From: DASXMT01 sp963812965
GTDB lineage: Bacteria > Actinomycetota > Acidimicrobiia > Acidimicrobiales > RAAP-2
DNA: 64,000 nt
Assembly: GCA_963812965.1 (NCBI GenBank)
Contig: CAWEXG010000005.1
Span: forward strand, 1-64,000
Reading direction: 5' to 3'
Shown: positions 45,817 to 55,325 of the stretch, in pieces
Numbering within the stretch: position 1 is the stretch's first letter
Layout of the letters: every line of letters begins with the position of its first letter
Notes under the pieces: generated by a model
What the model was told of the DNA's origin: nothing
Seen by the model: only the letters and a program-made list of their open reading frames with translations
Database searches by the model: none
Position numbers and translations under genes: made by a program

Positions 45817-45993
45817 GTCATCTCTCTCCCTTGTCTGATGTGGCCTGGGTGGAGCTCGAACTCCACTGGGATCATCATGCCAAGGACCGTGGGCCGTCGG
45901 TGAACGTGATGACCTGTCCGGCCAGTGGCCGTTGAGGGAGTGCGAGACCCCGGCACTCGCCGATCACCGAAGCGCACCTTGTAGCATCTTGGC

Positions 45994-46422
45994 ATGGCCA
46001 ACGGCTCGCTGGTGGGGGCAGCCACTGCCGGAGCTGCCATCGGACTGCTGACCGACACTGCAATCCGGCGAGGCTCTCCGCGTCACCGTCCGTTCATTGT
46101 TGCCGCGAGCCTTTGCATGGCCGCAGTGGTCTATCCGCTGGCGCGAGTAGGTCGTTCTTCGCCTGAGAGGGCGGGTGCCGAGTGGCTTGCGGTGATCGTC
46201 ACGGTCGGATGCAGCGGACTGGCATCGCGACTGCCGAGTCGAACTGCCCGTGGCGTGATTGCCGCCGGTTGGTTGGCGCACGCGGTGTTCGACGTGACGC
46301 ACGATCGAGGCGAGTCGTCCAGACTTCCGGACTGGTATCCGCCGTTTTGTGCGGGGTTCGATTGCGCGATCGCGGCCATGCTCATCGGTCCGACTTCGAC
46401 GGAAGGCCGCTCAGGTTGTTGA
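45994..46422 (+). CDS. Small multi-pass membrane protein, unknown
   Basis: A 142-residue protein with about four hydrophobic segments (GAATAGAAIGLLT; HRPFIVAASLCMAAVVYPLARV; WLAVIVTVGCSGLASRL) and GWLAHAVFDVTHDRGESSRLPDWYPPFCAGFDCAIAAMLI, which recalls DUF6010-like proteins. Histidines in the late segments might bind metal. It converges with the SDR gene, ending 6 bp from it. Confidence 0.65.
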   Translation: MANGSLVGAATAGAAIGLLTDTAIRRGSPRHRPFIVAASLCMAAVVYPLARVGRSSPERAGAEWLAVIVTVGCSGLASRLPSRTARGVIAAGWLAHAVFDVTHDRGESSRLPDWYPPFCAGFDCAIAAMLIGPTSTEGRSGC

Positions 46423-46428
46423 GCCTGG

Positions 46429-47241
46429 TCAGGGGCGCAGACCGGGGTGGCTCCTGGCGATGAGAGGGGTGAGCAGCCGGTTGGGCGTGTGGCGAGCGAG
46501 AAGCGCGGCGGCACGGTTGGCGACGCCGGGGATCGCCACGACCTGACCTTTGTCGAGCGCGTCGATGCCGACTCTGGCGACGGTCTCGGCGGTCTCCCAC
46601 ATGAAGCTCGGGAGCGCCGCCTCGGCGTCCTTCTTCGAGAACCCGGCCCTCGCACCGAACCCGGTGTCGACCGGTCCGGGACAGAGCACCGACGCGGTTA
46701 CGCCGGTGCCGCGGAGCTCGCCGCTCAGGCTCTCGGTGTAGGACAGCACGAACGCCTTCCCGGCGCCGTAGCCGGCTTGGCCGGGCAAGGGCTGGAACGC
46801 GCCGGTCGACGCAACGTTGAGCACGGCTCCCTGGTGTCGTTCGACCATGCCGGGCAGGAACCGACTGCACAGATCGGCAATTGCCACGACATCGACCTCG
46901 ATCATGTTCATCTCGGCTTCCGGGTCGGACTTCGCCACCGGTCCGAGCGTCGAGAATCCGGCGTTGTTCACCAGGATGTTCGGCGTGAGACCGAGCTCAG
47001 CGATGCGGCCGGGCAACGCGGCGCGGGCATCTCGATCGGAGAGATCTGCGGCCAGCACGTTCACGCGAACCTCGGCCGTACCGAGCTCGGTGGCCAGTGC
47101 TGCGAGCCTGTCGGCGCGCCGAGCCACGAGCGTGAGACCGTACTTCCTCCTGGCTAGCTCCCGAGCGATGGCTTCGCCGATCCCGGAAGAGGCACCGGTG
47201 ACGATGGCGGTGCGATCAGCTGCTGGAGGAGGGAGACTCAT
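46429..47241 (-). CDS. Short-chain dehydrogenase (DltE-like)
   Basis: A 270-residue classical SDR with TGASSGIG near residue 15, NNAG (ILVNNAGFS), the catalytic serine in NVASTGAF and YGAGK. The LVARRADRLAALATEL and RFLPGMVERHQGAVLNVAS segments are of the DltE/YqjQ type seen in actinobacteria. It begins 3 bp after the phospholipase gene and is the last gene of a leftward four-gene operon. Substrate unknown. Confidence 0.88.
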   Translation of the reverse strand: MSLPPPAADRTAIVTGASSGIGEAIARELARRKYGLTLVARRADRLAALATELGTAEVRVNVLAADLSDRDARAALPGRIAELGLTPNILVNNAGFSTLGPVAKSDPEAEMNMIEVDVVAIADLCSRFLPGMVERHQGAVLNVASTGAFQPLPGQAGYGAGKAFVLSYTESLSGELRGTGVTASVLCPGPVDTGFGARAGFSKKDAEAALPSFMWETAETVARVGIDALDKGQVVAIPGVANRAAALLARHTPNRLLTPLIARSHPGLRP

Positions 47242-47244
47242 GGT

Positions 47245-48831
47245 TCATACCGTAGGGCCGGGCCGACTCGAACGCGCCGGCACCCTCCTGGCTGTTCCTG
47301 GCTCCTGGGTGGGCATGGTCTGCACCGCGGCAAGCGGGTAGATGGGCTGGTTGCCACGGGTTTCGTTGATGTCGCCTGCTTGGCAGCCGAGGAAAGCGAG
47401 TGCGCTCACGGTGTCCTTCGAGGTGGAAGGGAGCGACGGGACAGTCGTCACCGCTCGTGCCGGCTGCAGGGTGGTGGTCAGGTCACCGACTGTCTTCCGC
47501 CGCCACGCTGAGATGTTCGGGGCACGGACACCGAACCGCTCCTCGAGGAACCGAAGTTGGGACGTATGGTCGAAGGTCTCCGAACAGACGTACCCGCCTC
47601 GGCTGAAGGGTGAGACGACCAGCATGGGGACCCGGACGCCGAGCCCGAGGGGCCCGGCCACACCTTGGGCAGCGGTGGGCAAGGGATCGACGGTGACGTA
47701 CTCGCCCGGCGTGCCCGGCGGGGGAGTGGGCGGAGGGACATGGTCGAAGAAGCCGTCGTTCTCGTCGTGCATGACGAACAGCACCGTCTTCGACCATACG
47801 TCCGGCTGGGCAATGAGCGTCTGCAACACCTGGTCGATGAACCAGGCACCCAGCGCCGGGGGCGCCGGAGGGTGCTCGTCGTACCCCACCGGTGGGATGA
47901 TCCACGACACCTTGGGCAGGGTCCCCGACTGGACGTCATTGGCGAAGTCGTTGGGGAAGGTGGGGGTGAACGCCTTCTGGTACAGGGGGGACATCGGGTT
48001 CGAGTACTGCGAGAAGTAGGGGAGGATGGCGTCGGAGAAGAACAGCACTTCCGGAGAGCTCGCCTGGTACTCCGCTCCCGGTGGTGAGTAGACCTTCCAC
48101 GACACCCTGGCGTCCTCGAGCACCTCGGGCATGGTGGGCCAGTTGACGCTGAAGCGGGCATCGGGTGACGGATTGGTGATGAGGACCGGACCGCCGTTCT
48201 TCCCGTCTGGATCGATCGTGCCCGATATCGACATGAGCCGGTTGGGATGGGTGGGGCCCAGGATGGAGCAGTGATAGCCGTCGCAGATGGTGAAGGCGTC
48301 CGCCAGCGCGTAGTGGTAGGGCAGGTCGGCACGGGTGTGGTAGCCCATGGTGAGCACGCCGTACTCCTGGCCATCGTACTGGGTGGAGGTGTGGGTCTCC
48401 ACGAACCTGTCCATAGCACCGCCGTTGCGACTGAGGTGCTGGGCCAGCCAGAAGTGGTTCAGGTCGTGGGTGCACTCGCCCATGTCCGTGGCCACGTCGA
48501 GGTGGAAGGGGAGCTGGCGACCGATGGGCGCTCGTGTCGTGTTGGCCGAGAACGGCTGTGAGAAGGCGCCGAGATCGTCCTTCCTGTGGTCGTCGAAGCC
48601 GCGGACGCCCCGGTAGGTCCCGAAGTAGTGGTCGAAGGAACGGTTCTCCTGCATGAGAAAGACCACGTGCTCGATGGCGCCCAGGTCCGATCCGGCCGGC
48701 GATGTGGCGGCGGCCTGTGCGACCGTTGACGGTAACCCGTAGGTCGCAGCCATGACGCCGGTTCCTGTGGCCAGTGCTCCCCCGAGGAAGGCTCTCCGGT
48801 TGAAGCGAGCGACGTCTGCCTTCTGCGTCAC
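47245..48831 (-). CDS. Tat-exported phospholipase C / acid phosphatase family enzyme
   Basis: A 528-residue paralog of the enzyme at 23645. The Tat motif is FNRRAFLGG and cleavage probably falls after VAQAAA; there is no lipobox, so it should be released rather than lipid-anchored. It keeps EHVVFLMQENRSFDHYFGTYRGVRGFDDH and MHDENDGFFDHVPPP. The GTG start overlaps the NUDIX stop as GTGA. Located in an operon with DinB, NUDIX and SDR genes. Confidence 0.9.
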   Translation of the reverse strand: MTQKADVARFNRRAFLGGALATGTGVMAATYGLPSTVAQAAATSPAGSDLGAIEHVVFLMQENRSFDHYFGTYRGVRGFDDHRKDDLGAFSQPFSANTTRAPIGRQLPFHLDVATDMGECTHDLNHFWLAQHLSRNGGAMDRFVETHTSTQYDGQEYGVLTMGYHTRADLPYHYALADAFTICDGYHCSILGPTHPNRLMSISGTIDPDGKNGGPVLITNPSPDARFSVNWPTMPEVLEDARVSWKVYSPPGAEYQASSPEVLFFSDAILPYFSQYSNPMSPLYQKAFTPTFPNDFANDVQSGTLPKVSWIIPPVGYDEHPPAPPALGAWFIDQVLQTLIAQPDVWSKTVLFVMHDENDGFFDHVPPPTPPPGTPGEYVTVDPLPTAAQGVAGPLGLGVRVPMLVVSPFSRGGYVCSETFDHTSQLRFLEERFGVRAPNISAWRRKTVGDLTTTLQPARAVTTVPSLPSTSKDTVSALAFLGCQAGDINETRGNQPIYPLAAVQTMPTQEPGTARRVPARSSRPGPTV

Positions 48832-49307
48832 GGCGTCCCCCGCCCTTTCAGCAGTTCGAGCAGTCGATCGACGATCTCACCCTGTCCTCGTACGAGCCGG
48901 TACCTGGCTCGAGAGACGTTCATCCACTCGGCCCGATCAACTTCGGGGAACGACTGCTGCCTTCCTGACTTCGGTGGCCACTCCATCTGGAATTCGTTGC
49001 TGACGATGTTGTCCACCGGGAGGTCGTCCACTTCGAGAGCCCAGACATGGACCCGCTTTCCACCGGCCTGCCGGATCTCGCCGAGATCGGAGCGCCGTCC
49101 CTCTGGTACCGGGAGACCGAGCTCCTCCTGGAACTCGCGCTCTGCCGTTTCCTCGAGGCTGTCCCCTGGTTCGCACTCACCTTTGGCGACTGACCACGCG
49201 TGCTCGTCCCTGGTCTTCCACAGCGGGCCACCAGGGTGGACGAGGAGCAGCTCCAGCGAATGATCGGTTGAGAATCTGTATGGCAGGAGACCGGCGCTCA
49301 ATTTCGA
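48828..49307 (-). CDS. NUDIX hydrolase
   Basis: A 159-residue protein. The NUDIX box fits GECEPGDSLEETAEREFQEELGLPVP (G-x5-E-x7-REx-x-EE-x-G-type). The start MSKLSAGLLPYRFSTD and KTRDEHAWSVAKGE resemble the predicted NTP-pyrophosphohydrolase group that begins with SAGLL. The start at 49307 is preferred over a much longer upstream frame rich in Arg. Substrate unknown. Confidence 0.85.
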   Translation of the reverse strand, partial: SKLSAGLLPYRFSTDHSLELLLVHPGGPLWKTRDEHAWSVAKGECEPGDSLEETAEREFQEELGLPVPEGRRSDLGEIRQAGGKRVHVWALEVDDLPVDNIVSNEFQMEWPPKSGRQQSFPEVDRAEWMNVSRARYRLVRGQGEIVDRLLELLKGRGTP

Positions 49308-49315
49308 CATATCGG

Positions 49316-49885
49316 TTACGACGTTATGCCACCGAGCCCGACTAGCCCCCGGGCCAGCTCGATCTCTCCCATGTGGCGGAGGCCGTGTTGGTAGATCCAG
49401 CACTCTACGGCGTCGAGCAGCGTGATCCCTTGGGTGTCTGCTACCCGGGCGCTGTACGTGCTGGCGATCTGGTCGGGGAAAGGACGGGGGACCACGATGC
49501 GAGTGAGCTCGCTGGCATCGAGCGTGTCGAGCCACGCTTCGGTTCGTCCGAAGACCGCCCACAGATAGGCCTGGAACGCCTCGTAATCACCGATGCGTTG
49601 GTGAACCATCTCTGCCACGGTCCGGTGCTTACCGTGGTCGGCGATCGTCGGGCGCACCCGCGCCTCCCACTCGTCGTTCCAGATCGGCGGTGTACCGGTC
49701 ATCAACACGAACGACGAGTCGGCCAGGTGCGCAACGTGGAACAGGCTGAAGGCGATGGGGACGACGCCTTCACGCTCGAAGTGGTTGACCTGTTCGAGGT
49801 CCATGGTCGACAGCGCCTCGTCGTACAGGGAGTGCAGCGCCCGCATGCGCCGCTGCAGCGAGTCAAGGACGAGGTCGGCCGGCAC
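49316..49885 (-). CDS. DinB-superfamily protein
   Basis: A 189-residue four-helix-bundle protein. Histidines in SLFHVAHLADSS and in YQHGLRHMGEIELARG sit where DinB/YfiT proteins hold their metal. These enzymes include thiol-dependent transferases and hydrolases; this one's reaction cannot be named. First gene of the DinB-NUDIX-phospholipase-SDR operon, with a near-consensus promoter upstream. Confidence 0.75.
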   Translation of the reverse strand: MPADLVLDSLQRRMRALHSLYDEALSTMDLEQVNHFEREGVVPIAFSLFHVAHLADSSFVLMTGTPPIWNDEWEARVRPTIADHGKHRTVAEMVHQRIGDYEAFQAYLWAVFGRTEAWLDTLDASELTRIVVPRPFPDQIASTYSARVADTQGITLLDAVECWIYQHGLRHMGEIELARGLVGLGGITS

Positions 49886-50011
49886 GCCTGCTCCTCAGGG
49901 ATCTCCACCCGCATGCTCCTGATCTCGAACACGACCTGTCTGGGTGTGGCCCTGCGCAGTCGTCAGACCGTGTCATAGAGATCCTCCGACGTTGTCCGGC
50001 TCGAACCGCAG

Positions 50012-50050
50012 CTTAAACATTTGTCATTCACACTGTCAACTGTTACGTTG
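50012..50050. promoter_or_regulatory. Promoter of the DinB operon and possible TetR operator
   Basis: On the minus strand TTGACA (50039-50034), 16 bp, TTTAAG (50017-50012). A small palindrome CAAC-N6-GTTG (50037-50050) overlaps the -35 and ends 6 bp before the TetR-type gene, so one repressor could cover both directions. Confidence 0.5.
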
Positions 50051-50055
50051 CCGAT

Positions 50056-50758
50056 GTGGACGCGCCAGGCGGCTCCTCGCTCGACTCGGACAACGGTGAA
50101 GAGGACGGCCGGCGGCTCCGGCGGGAGCGCAATCGCCGAACGGTCGTCGATGCCCTTCTCGATCTCTACTGGGACGGCAACCTGCAGCCGAGCTCCGCTG
50201 AGATCGCCGAACGAGCCGGGCTGTCTCCCAGATCTCTGTTCCGGTACTTCGACGACGTGGACGATCTCTGCCGAGTCAGCGGTGGAGCGCCAACAACAGC
50301 GCGCCTGGCCGCTGGTCCCCATCGACGTTGCACCCGGTGAACCGGTGAAGGTCAGGATCGATGCCCTGGTGGCCCAGCGGCTCCGGCTGTTCGAGGCGAC
50401 CGTTCCCGCCGCCACGGTCTTGCGCCTGCAGGCCCCCTTCCAGCCTCAGCTCGCCGCCGAGCTGACCCGTATCCGAGCGTTCCTCCGGAACCAGCTCAGG
50501 AGGCTCTTCCATGTCGAGCTGCTCGCCATGGGGACCGAGCGAGCGAAGACCGTGCTGGCGGCTGCCGACGTGCTGTGCTCGTTCGAGTCGTACCAACTGC
50601 TCCGCGATGACCAAGCGCTGAGTACGGCCCGGGCCAGGGTGGTACTGACTGAGTCGCTGGTCGCTCTGCTCGTGCCCGAGGTCGCAGGTGCGGGGTGGGA
50701 CAGTGCATCCGAGCTGGACCATGTGCCTGAACTGAGCGGAGCTGGGCGCAAGACGTGA
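50056..50758 (+). pseudogene. TetR-family regulator, one frameshift
   Basis: A ~230-residue regulator. The N-terminal helix-turn-helix is intact: RRTVVDALLDLYWDGNLQPSSAEIAERAGLSPRSLFRYFDDVDDL. Near 50278 the frame changes; the next frame gives AVERQQQRAWPLVPIDVAPGEP and the ligand domain to the stop at 50756-50758. The two pieces abut as expected for the family. The stop overlaps the SRPBCC start (GTGA). It probably controls its own operon. Confidence 0.8.
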
Positions 50759-51156
50759 CCGGAGCACGAGGATCGGTCCGGTGCCAAACCCGTATTGCCT
50801 GCTCGCCCAGTGACGTGTGGGCGATCGTCGGGGATCCGGCCCGCATCCACGAGTGGTTTCCCGGCATCGTGTCGTGCACGGTCGAGGGCGACGAGCGGAC
50901 GGTCGTCACAGCTGGCGGGCTGTCCATGCCGGAACACCTGCTGACTGTCGACTCGCTCCAGCGGCGTTTCCAGTACCGCATCACCGCGCCGATCTTCCGG
51001 GAGCATCTGGGAACGATCGACGTTCACGACCTCGACGATGGAACGAGCCTCGTCGTTTACGCTACTGATGCAGAGCCCGCCGCGCTCGGCCTTGATGATC
51101 GGAGGAGCGGCCGGGTCCGCACTCGAGTACCTCCGTGTGTTGATGGAAGGGGGTGA
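50755..51156 (+). CDS. SRPBCC-family protein, C-terminus frameshifted
   Basis: A polyketide-cyclase-like START-fold protein of 133 residues as read: CQTRIACSPSDVWAIVGDPARIHEWFPGI, then VDSLQRRFQYRI and DLDDGTSLVVYATDAEPAAL. After that the frame is lost; the next frame continues with LMIGGAAGSALEYLRVLMEGGD, the normal closing helix, and would end at 51160, overlapping the sulfatase ATG by 1 bp. So one base is probably extra near 51089. Ligand unknown. Confidence 0.78.
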   Translation: MTGARGSVRCQTRIACSPSDVWAIVGDPARIHEWFPGIVSCTVEGDERTVVTAGGLSMPEHLLTVDSLQRRFQYRITAPIFREHLGTIDVHDLDDGTSLVVYATDAEPAALGLDDRRSGRVRTRVPPCVDGRG

Positions 51157-51159
51157 CTG

Positions 51160-52707
51160 ATGGGACGTCGGAAGATCCTCTTCGTGACCACCGACCAGCA
51201 GCGCTACGACACGCTCGGGTGCAACGGCGGCACGCTGGCCCGCACGCCGGTGGTGGACGCGCTGGCAGCAGACGGCATCCGCTACGAGCGCGCTCATCCC
51301 CAGTCGGTCGTGTGCATGCCGTCACGCTCGACCATGCTCACCGGTCAGCACCCGACCACCCACGGCGTGTGGATGAACGGCGTACCCCTACCGGTCGACG
51401 CTCCTTCGGTGGCTGCGCTGCTCCAGGCCTCCGGCTACCGGACAGCTCTTGTCGGCAAGGCACACTTCGAGCCGTACCTCGACCCGTTCGAGCGGTTCAC
51501 CGAGAACGCCCTCGGCGGTATCGGCACGGAGCCACCGGGCGGTCCCCACCGTGGGTTCGAGCACCTGGAGTTTGCCACCCACGGTGCCATGGGGCCGCTC
51601 CACTACGCCCGGTGGCTGGCTGCCGAACACCCTGAGGCGGTAGGGGGGTACTACCAGGTTCTCGACTCGTCCTTGCAGGTGAATGCGGCAGGTGGTGGCG
51701 ACACCGGTGCCCCTCAGGTCAAGGTCAACCCGATCGACCGGGGCATCTACCACACCGACTGGGTGGCCGATCGGACGATCGTGTGGCTGGACTCGCTGCA
51801 GGCCGACGAGGACTGGTTCTGCTGGATGAGCTTCCCCGATCCTCACCATCCGTGGGACCCACCGCAGTCGGAGGTTGGGCGTATCGACTGGCGGGACGTG
51901 CCGCTCCCCGCCGGCTATCCGGAGGACCCCGCCGAGCGTGAGCGCCTCCTCGATGCGAAGCCTCGCCACTGGCGACTCTGGTACGACGGGACGCTGGTGT
52001 CCAACTACGAGGCACCGGCAGCCTGGGTACCGGCCACACTCACCGCCGACCAGGTCCGGGAGGTCAACGCCCGGAATGCCGTCGAGTGCGAGCTGATCGA
52101 CGAGGCACTCGGACGCGTGCTCGGCCATCTCGCCGAGCGGGGCCAAGCGGACGATGTCGACGTGGTCTTCACCACCGACCACGGTGAGCTCCAAGGAGAC
52201 TTCGGTCTGCTATTCAAGGGTCCCTATCACGTCGATGCCCTGATGCGCCTGCCTCTTGTCTGGCGACCGGCACCGTCCAGCTCTCGGTCATCGGCGACCG
52301 TGACCAAGCCGGTAGGACTTGTCGATCTGGCCCCGACGTTCTGCTCCATCGCCGGGATCGAGCCGCCCGAGTGGATGCAGGGCAGGCCCCTCCCGGTGGA
52401 CGACGCCGATGCCGAAGCCCGAAGGTTCGAACGGGTACTGACCGAGTGGGACAGCGAGCTGTTCGGGATCGACGTCCACCTCCGGACCATTATGCGAGAC
52501 CGTTGGGTCTGTAGCGCCTACCTTCCCGGAACCTCCCACGACGGGACAGAGGGTGAGCTCTACGATCTGGTCGATGACCCGCTGCAACGGGTCAACCGTT
52601 GGGATGATCCCGCGCTGAGCTCCCAGCGCAGCGACCTGCTCGCCGATCTGTGGGACAGCCAACCCCCACCACGAGTGCCACATCTCAGGCTTCAAGCACC
52701 GGTGTGA
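51160..52707 (+). CDS. Sulfatase (formylglycine type)
   Basis: A 515-residue sulfatase-superfamily enzyme with the active-site signature VVCMPSRSTMLTGQHPTTHG near residues 49-68, whose Cys would become formylglycine, and the metal-site segments FVTTDQQRYD and FTTDHGELQGDFG. No signal peptide, so probably cytoplasmic. It follows the TetR and SRPBCC genes with overlaps, suggesting an inducible three-gene operon for a sulfated or phosphonate-type substrate. Confidence 0.9.
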   Translation: MGRRKILFVTTDQQRYDTLGCNGGTLARTPVVDALAADGIRYERAHPQSVVCMPSRSTMLTGQHPTTHGVWMNGVPLPVDAPSVAALLQASGYRTALVGKAHFEPYLDPFERFTENALGGIGTEPPGGPHRGFEHLEFATHGAMGPLHYARWLAAEHPEAVGGYYQVLDSSLQVNAAGGGDTGAPQVKVNPIDRGIYHTDWVADRTIVWLDSLQADEDWFCWMSFPDPHHPWDPPQSEVGRIDWRDVPLPAGYPEDPAERERLLDAKPRHWRLWYDGTLVSNYEAPAAWVPATLTADQVREVNARNAVECELIDEALGRVLGHLAERGQADDVDVVFTTDHGELQGDFGLLFKGPYHVDALMRLPLVWRPAPSSSRSSATVTKPVGLVDLAPTFCSIAGIEPPEWMQGRPLPVDDADAEARRFERVLTEWDSELFGIDVHLRTIMRDRWVCSAYLPGTSHDGTEGELYDLVDDPLQRVNRWDDPALSSQRSDLLADLWDSQPPPRVPHLRLQAPV

Positions 52708-52755
52708 GCGGGTGAGCTGATCCTCTGAGAGATAGCTCACTTTGTCACTGCCGGG

Positions 52756-52783
52756 TTGACAACGTCCTCTGTGGATCTACAGT
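52756..52783 (+). promoter_or_regulatory. Near-consensus promoter of the DUF2079 gene
   Basis: TTGACA (52756-52761), 16 bp, TACAGT (52778-52783). The ATG at 52796 lies ~13 bp after the -10, so the mRNA would be close to leaderless. Confidence 0.6.
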
Positions 52784-52795
52784 GCTGCTGTTGCG

Positions 52796-54509
52796 ATGAC
52801 CAGCACCAGCCCGACGCTTCCGCCAGTGACCGAGTCCGTCTCGAACGGGAGCGAGGGGGATCGACCGCGGTGGTCGGCACGGCAGCTGTGGGCGGATCGT
52901 CGCACGAACCCACTGGACCTCGTCACCGGCGCGGTGTACGTCCTGTTCGGCCTCCAGCTCATCGGCCTGGCTCTGGTCAGCGTCCGTCTCTTCGACCACT
53001 ACCACCTGGGCCGAGACTTCTCCGTCTACTACCAAGCGTGGTGGCTCATCGCGCATGGCCACCTCAACCCGTTCAGCTCTCCTTCCGGTAATACGTTCCT
53101 GAAGAACCACTTCGAGCTGATCATGTGGGTGTTGGCCCCCCTCTACTGGGTCAACCACAGTGCAATCGACCTGCTGTGGATCCAAGACGTGGCGCTCGTC
53201 GGTGCGGAAGTCGTCATCTTCCGCTGGGCCATCGACGCGCTCCGCCGCCATCCCGGCGCCGGCCTTCCTGCAGTGCCTACTGCTGTCAGCGTCGCGCTGC
53301 TCCTCGTCCTCAATCCTCTCCTCTATGCCACGGCGTTCGACGACTTCCACAGTGAGTCGATCGCGGTCCTGTTCGTCGCGCTCGCTGCTCGAGACCTGTA
53401 CAACGGTCGCAGTTGCCGGGCCCTTCTCTGGGTGGCCGGACTGCTGCTCTGCGGTGATGTCGCTGCTGTCTACGTCGTGGCGATCGGCCTCAGTGCTCTC
53501 GTCAGCAGCCGGAAGTCACGAGTGACCGGGCTCGTCGTGATCGTGATCGGTGTGGCTTGGCTGCAGCTGATCGCGGCGATCGGGGCAGACACAGGGTCAG
53601 GCTTGGCATCGAGGTACGGCTATCTGACCAACGGGCTGAAGCCCGGGCAGCACGCTGTCCATCCTCTGGGTTGTCCAGGGGATGCTTCACCACCCCGGAC
53701 GCCCTTGGAATGTCGTTCGCCAACGGTGGCAGCTGGTTCTCGATGTCGTCCGTCCTGGCGGGGTCGTCGGGGTGGTGTCCCCGTGGGTGGTGTTCCTGGC
53801 GGTCCTCACCTTGCTTCCGAATGTCCTGATTCCCCAGACGCTGTTCATCGAGATCGGGTTTCAGAACGTTGTGGTGCCGCTGTTCGTGATCGTCGGCTCC
53901 GTTCTCGTCCTGGACTGGCTTGCTCGACGACGGGGGCAGGGACATAGCCATGCGCACGGGTCGGGTGGTCACGGCGGTCGCACTGCTGTAGGCGGGGCGA
54001 GTGGGCGTACAACCAGGATTCGTACCGCCAGACTGGCGGCGTACGTGATCGGCATCGCCGTCGTCTGCTCATCGGTGGCCTTCTCGCTTCCACGGCTGCA
54101 CCAGACCTACTCGGGCCGGTTGACCGTATCGGGAGCGACGGCAGCCATGCTCGGCAGCGTCCATTCGAAGATCCCGACCAACGCCGAGGTCGTCGCATCG
54201 GCGATCGTCATGGGCCGGTTCGGTGACCGTCCCCTCCTCTACCAAGTGTGGACCGACCAGGCGACCTTTCCGGTCGTACCAGGCGTGCCGGTCGTCTTCG
54301 TCTTGGTCCTGCCGCCGACCAATCCCGACCCGACCATCGACCCGGAGGCCAGCCCGGCTGGCATCGAAGCCGACATCGGAGGCCTGCTCCATAACCCTCA
54401 CGTCACGATCCTCGGCCGCAGCTCTGCTGCTGCGGTGCTGGAGTGGATACCTCCTCCCGGCGTCGGTGTGATCGCGCTCCCGCCCTCGGGCGCGGACCTG
54501 AACCGTTAG
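52796..54509 (+). pseudogene. DUF2079 membrane protein, one frameshift
   Basis: A large membrane protein of ~570 residues. The start has LVTGAVYVLFGLQLIGLALVSVRLFDHYHLGRDFSVYYQAWWLIAHGHLNPF, and the DUF2079 pattern DFHSESIAVLFVALAARDLY. Near 53650 the frame changes; the next one continues LSILWVVQGMLHHPGRPW, further membrane helices and the C-terminal domain to 54509. One base difference restores the chain. DUF2079 proteins are thought to be glycosyltransferase-like; not proven. Confidence 0.78.
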
Positions 54510-54616
54510 ATCAGGTTCCCTTCGGCGGTTGACGGCCAGGCTCGTCGGTCGGCAGTCCAGGGTTGTTGCTTCCTGTCCACTGTCACCCTTCGGCTGGACC
54601 TCTGATGCCGTCGTGC

Positions 54617-55156
54617 TCAGTACCCGTACCCACCGCCGCTCGACGGTGACGTCGTGGAGGTTGTCGGCGAAGTCGTGCCGGTCCCCTTCGTGGGGTGGAC
54701 GACGAAGAAGCCTTGGACGCCCTGGCCGGTCACGCTCGTGCCAGAGTCGGAGGCGAAGGTGTACAGCGGCATCTTGTCGAACGTGACCTGACGCTTGCCG
54801 TTCGGCAGCGTCACGGTGCCCAGACCGCTCACACCGCTGCCTCCGTGTGCCGAGGTTTGACCGGCGGGCAGTACCAGCGGCGGCCAGGCGACGGCACAGC
54901 TGCCGGTGCACGTCGGCATGTTCGGCTTGTCCGACGAGAAGCGGTACAGAGTGGCGCCCCGGCTCGTCACCAGAATGGTGCCGAACTTCCCTCGGTTCGC
55001 CTTCTTCACCACTACCGAGGCCTGTCCAGCCGACGCCTGAGAGACGGGGATCGCCACGGCCAGGGCGACCAGAGCGGTCACCGACGCCATCCGGCGGACC
55101 CAGTGGTTGGTGTGATGACGGTGGGTGTCGTGCTGTCGTATCGATCTCGTTGTCAC
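54617..55156 (-). CDS. Secreted COG4315-type repeat protein
   Basis: A 179-residue exported protein: signal MASVTALVALAVAIPVSQASA, then two units of the COG4315 type (FGTILVTSRGATLYRFSSDKPNMPTCTGSCAVAWPPL; KRQVTFDKMPLYTFASD...GQGVQGFFVVHP), and a Ser/Thr/Gly tail ending GGGYGY. GTG 55156 has GGAGG at 6 nt, which decides the start. It is divergent from the ECF sigma gene and may be part of its regulon. Confidence 0.83.
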   Translation of the reverse strand: MTTRSIRQHDTHRHHTNHWVRRMASVTALVALAVAIPVSQASAGQASVVVKKANRGKFGTILVTSRGATLYRFSSDKPNMPTCTGSCAVAWPPLVLPAGQTSAHGGSGVSGLGTVTLPNGKRQVTFDKMPLYTFASDSGTSVTGQGVQGFFVVHPTKGTGTTSPTTSTTSPSSGGGYGY

Positions 55157-55325
55157 GTCATACCTCCGGATGAGAGGCCATGCCATGCGGCGACGGCCTT
55201 CTGGTTACGTGCTACAGAGGGGGTACGGACGCCGGGCCGAGAGGGATTGCCGTATCTCGTCGTTCTCGAAGGCAATCTTTTCCCTGCTCCTGTCCGTACT
55301 ACCAGTGATGCAGTCGAGGAGGACG

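Noticed and set aside
48828..49562. Longer N-terminus for the NUDIX protein
   Set aside because: The extra 85 residues are Arg/Pro-rich and overlap the DinB gene; the start at 49307 fits the family.
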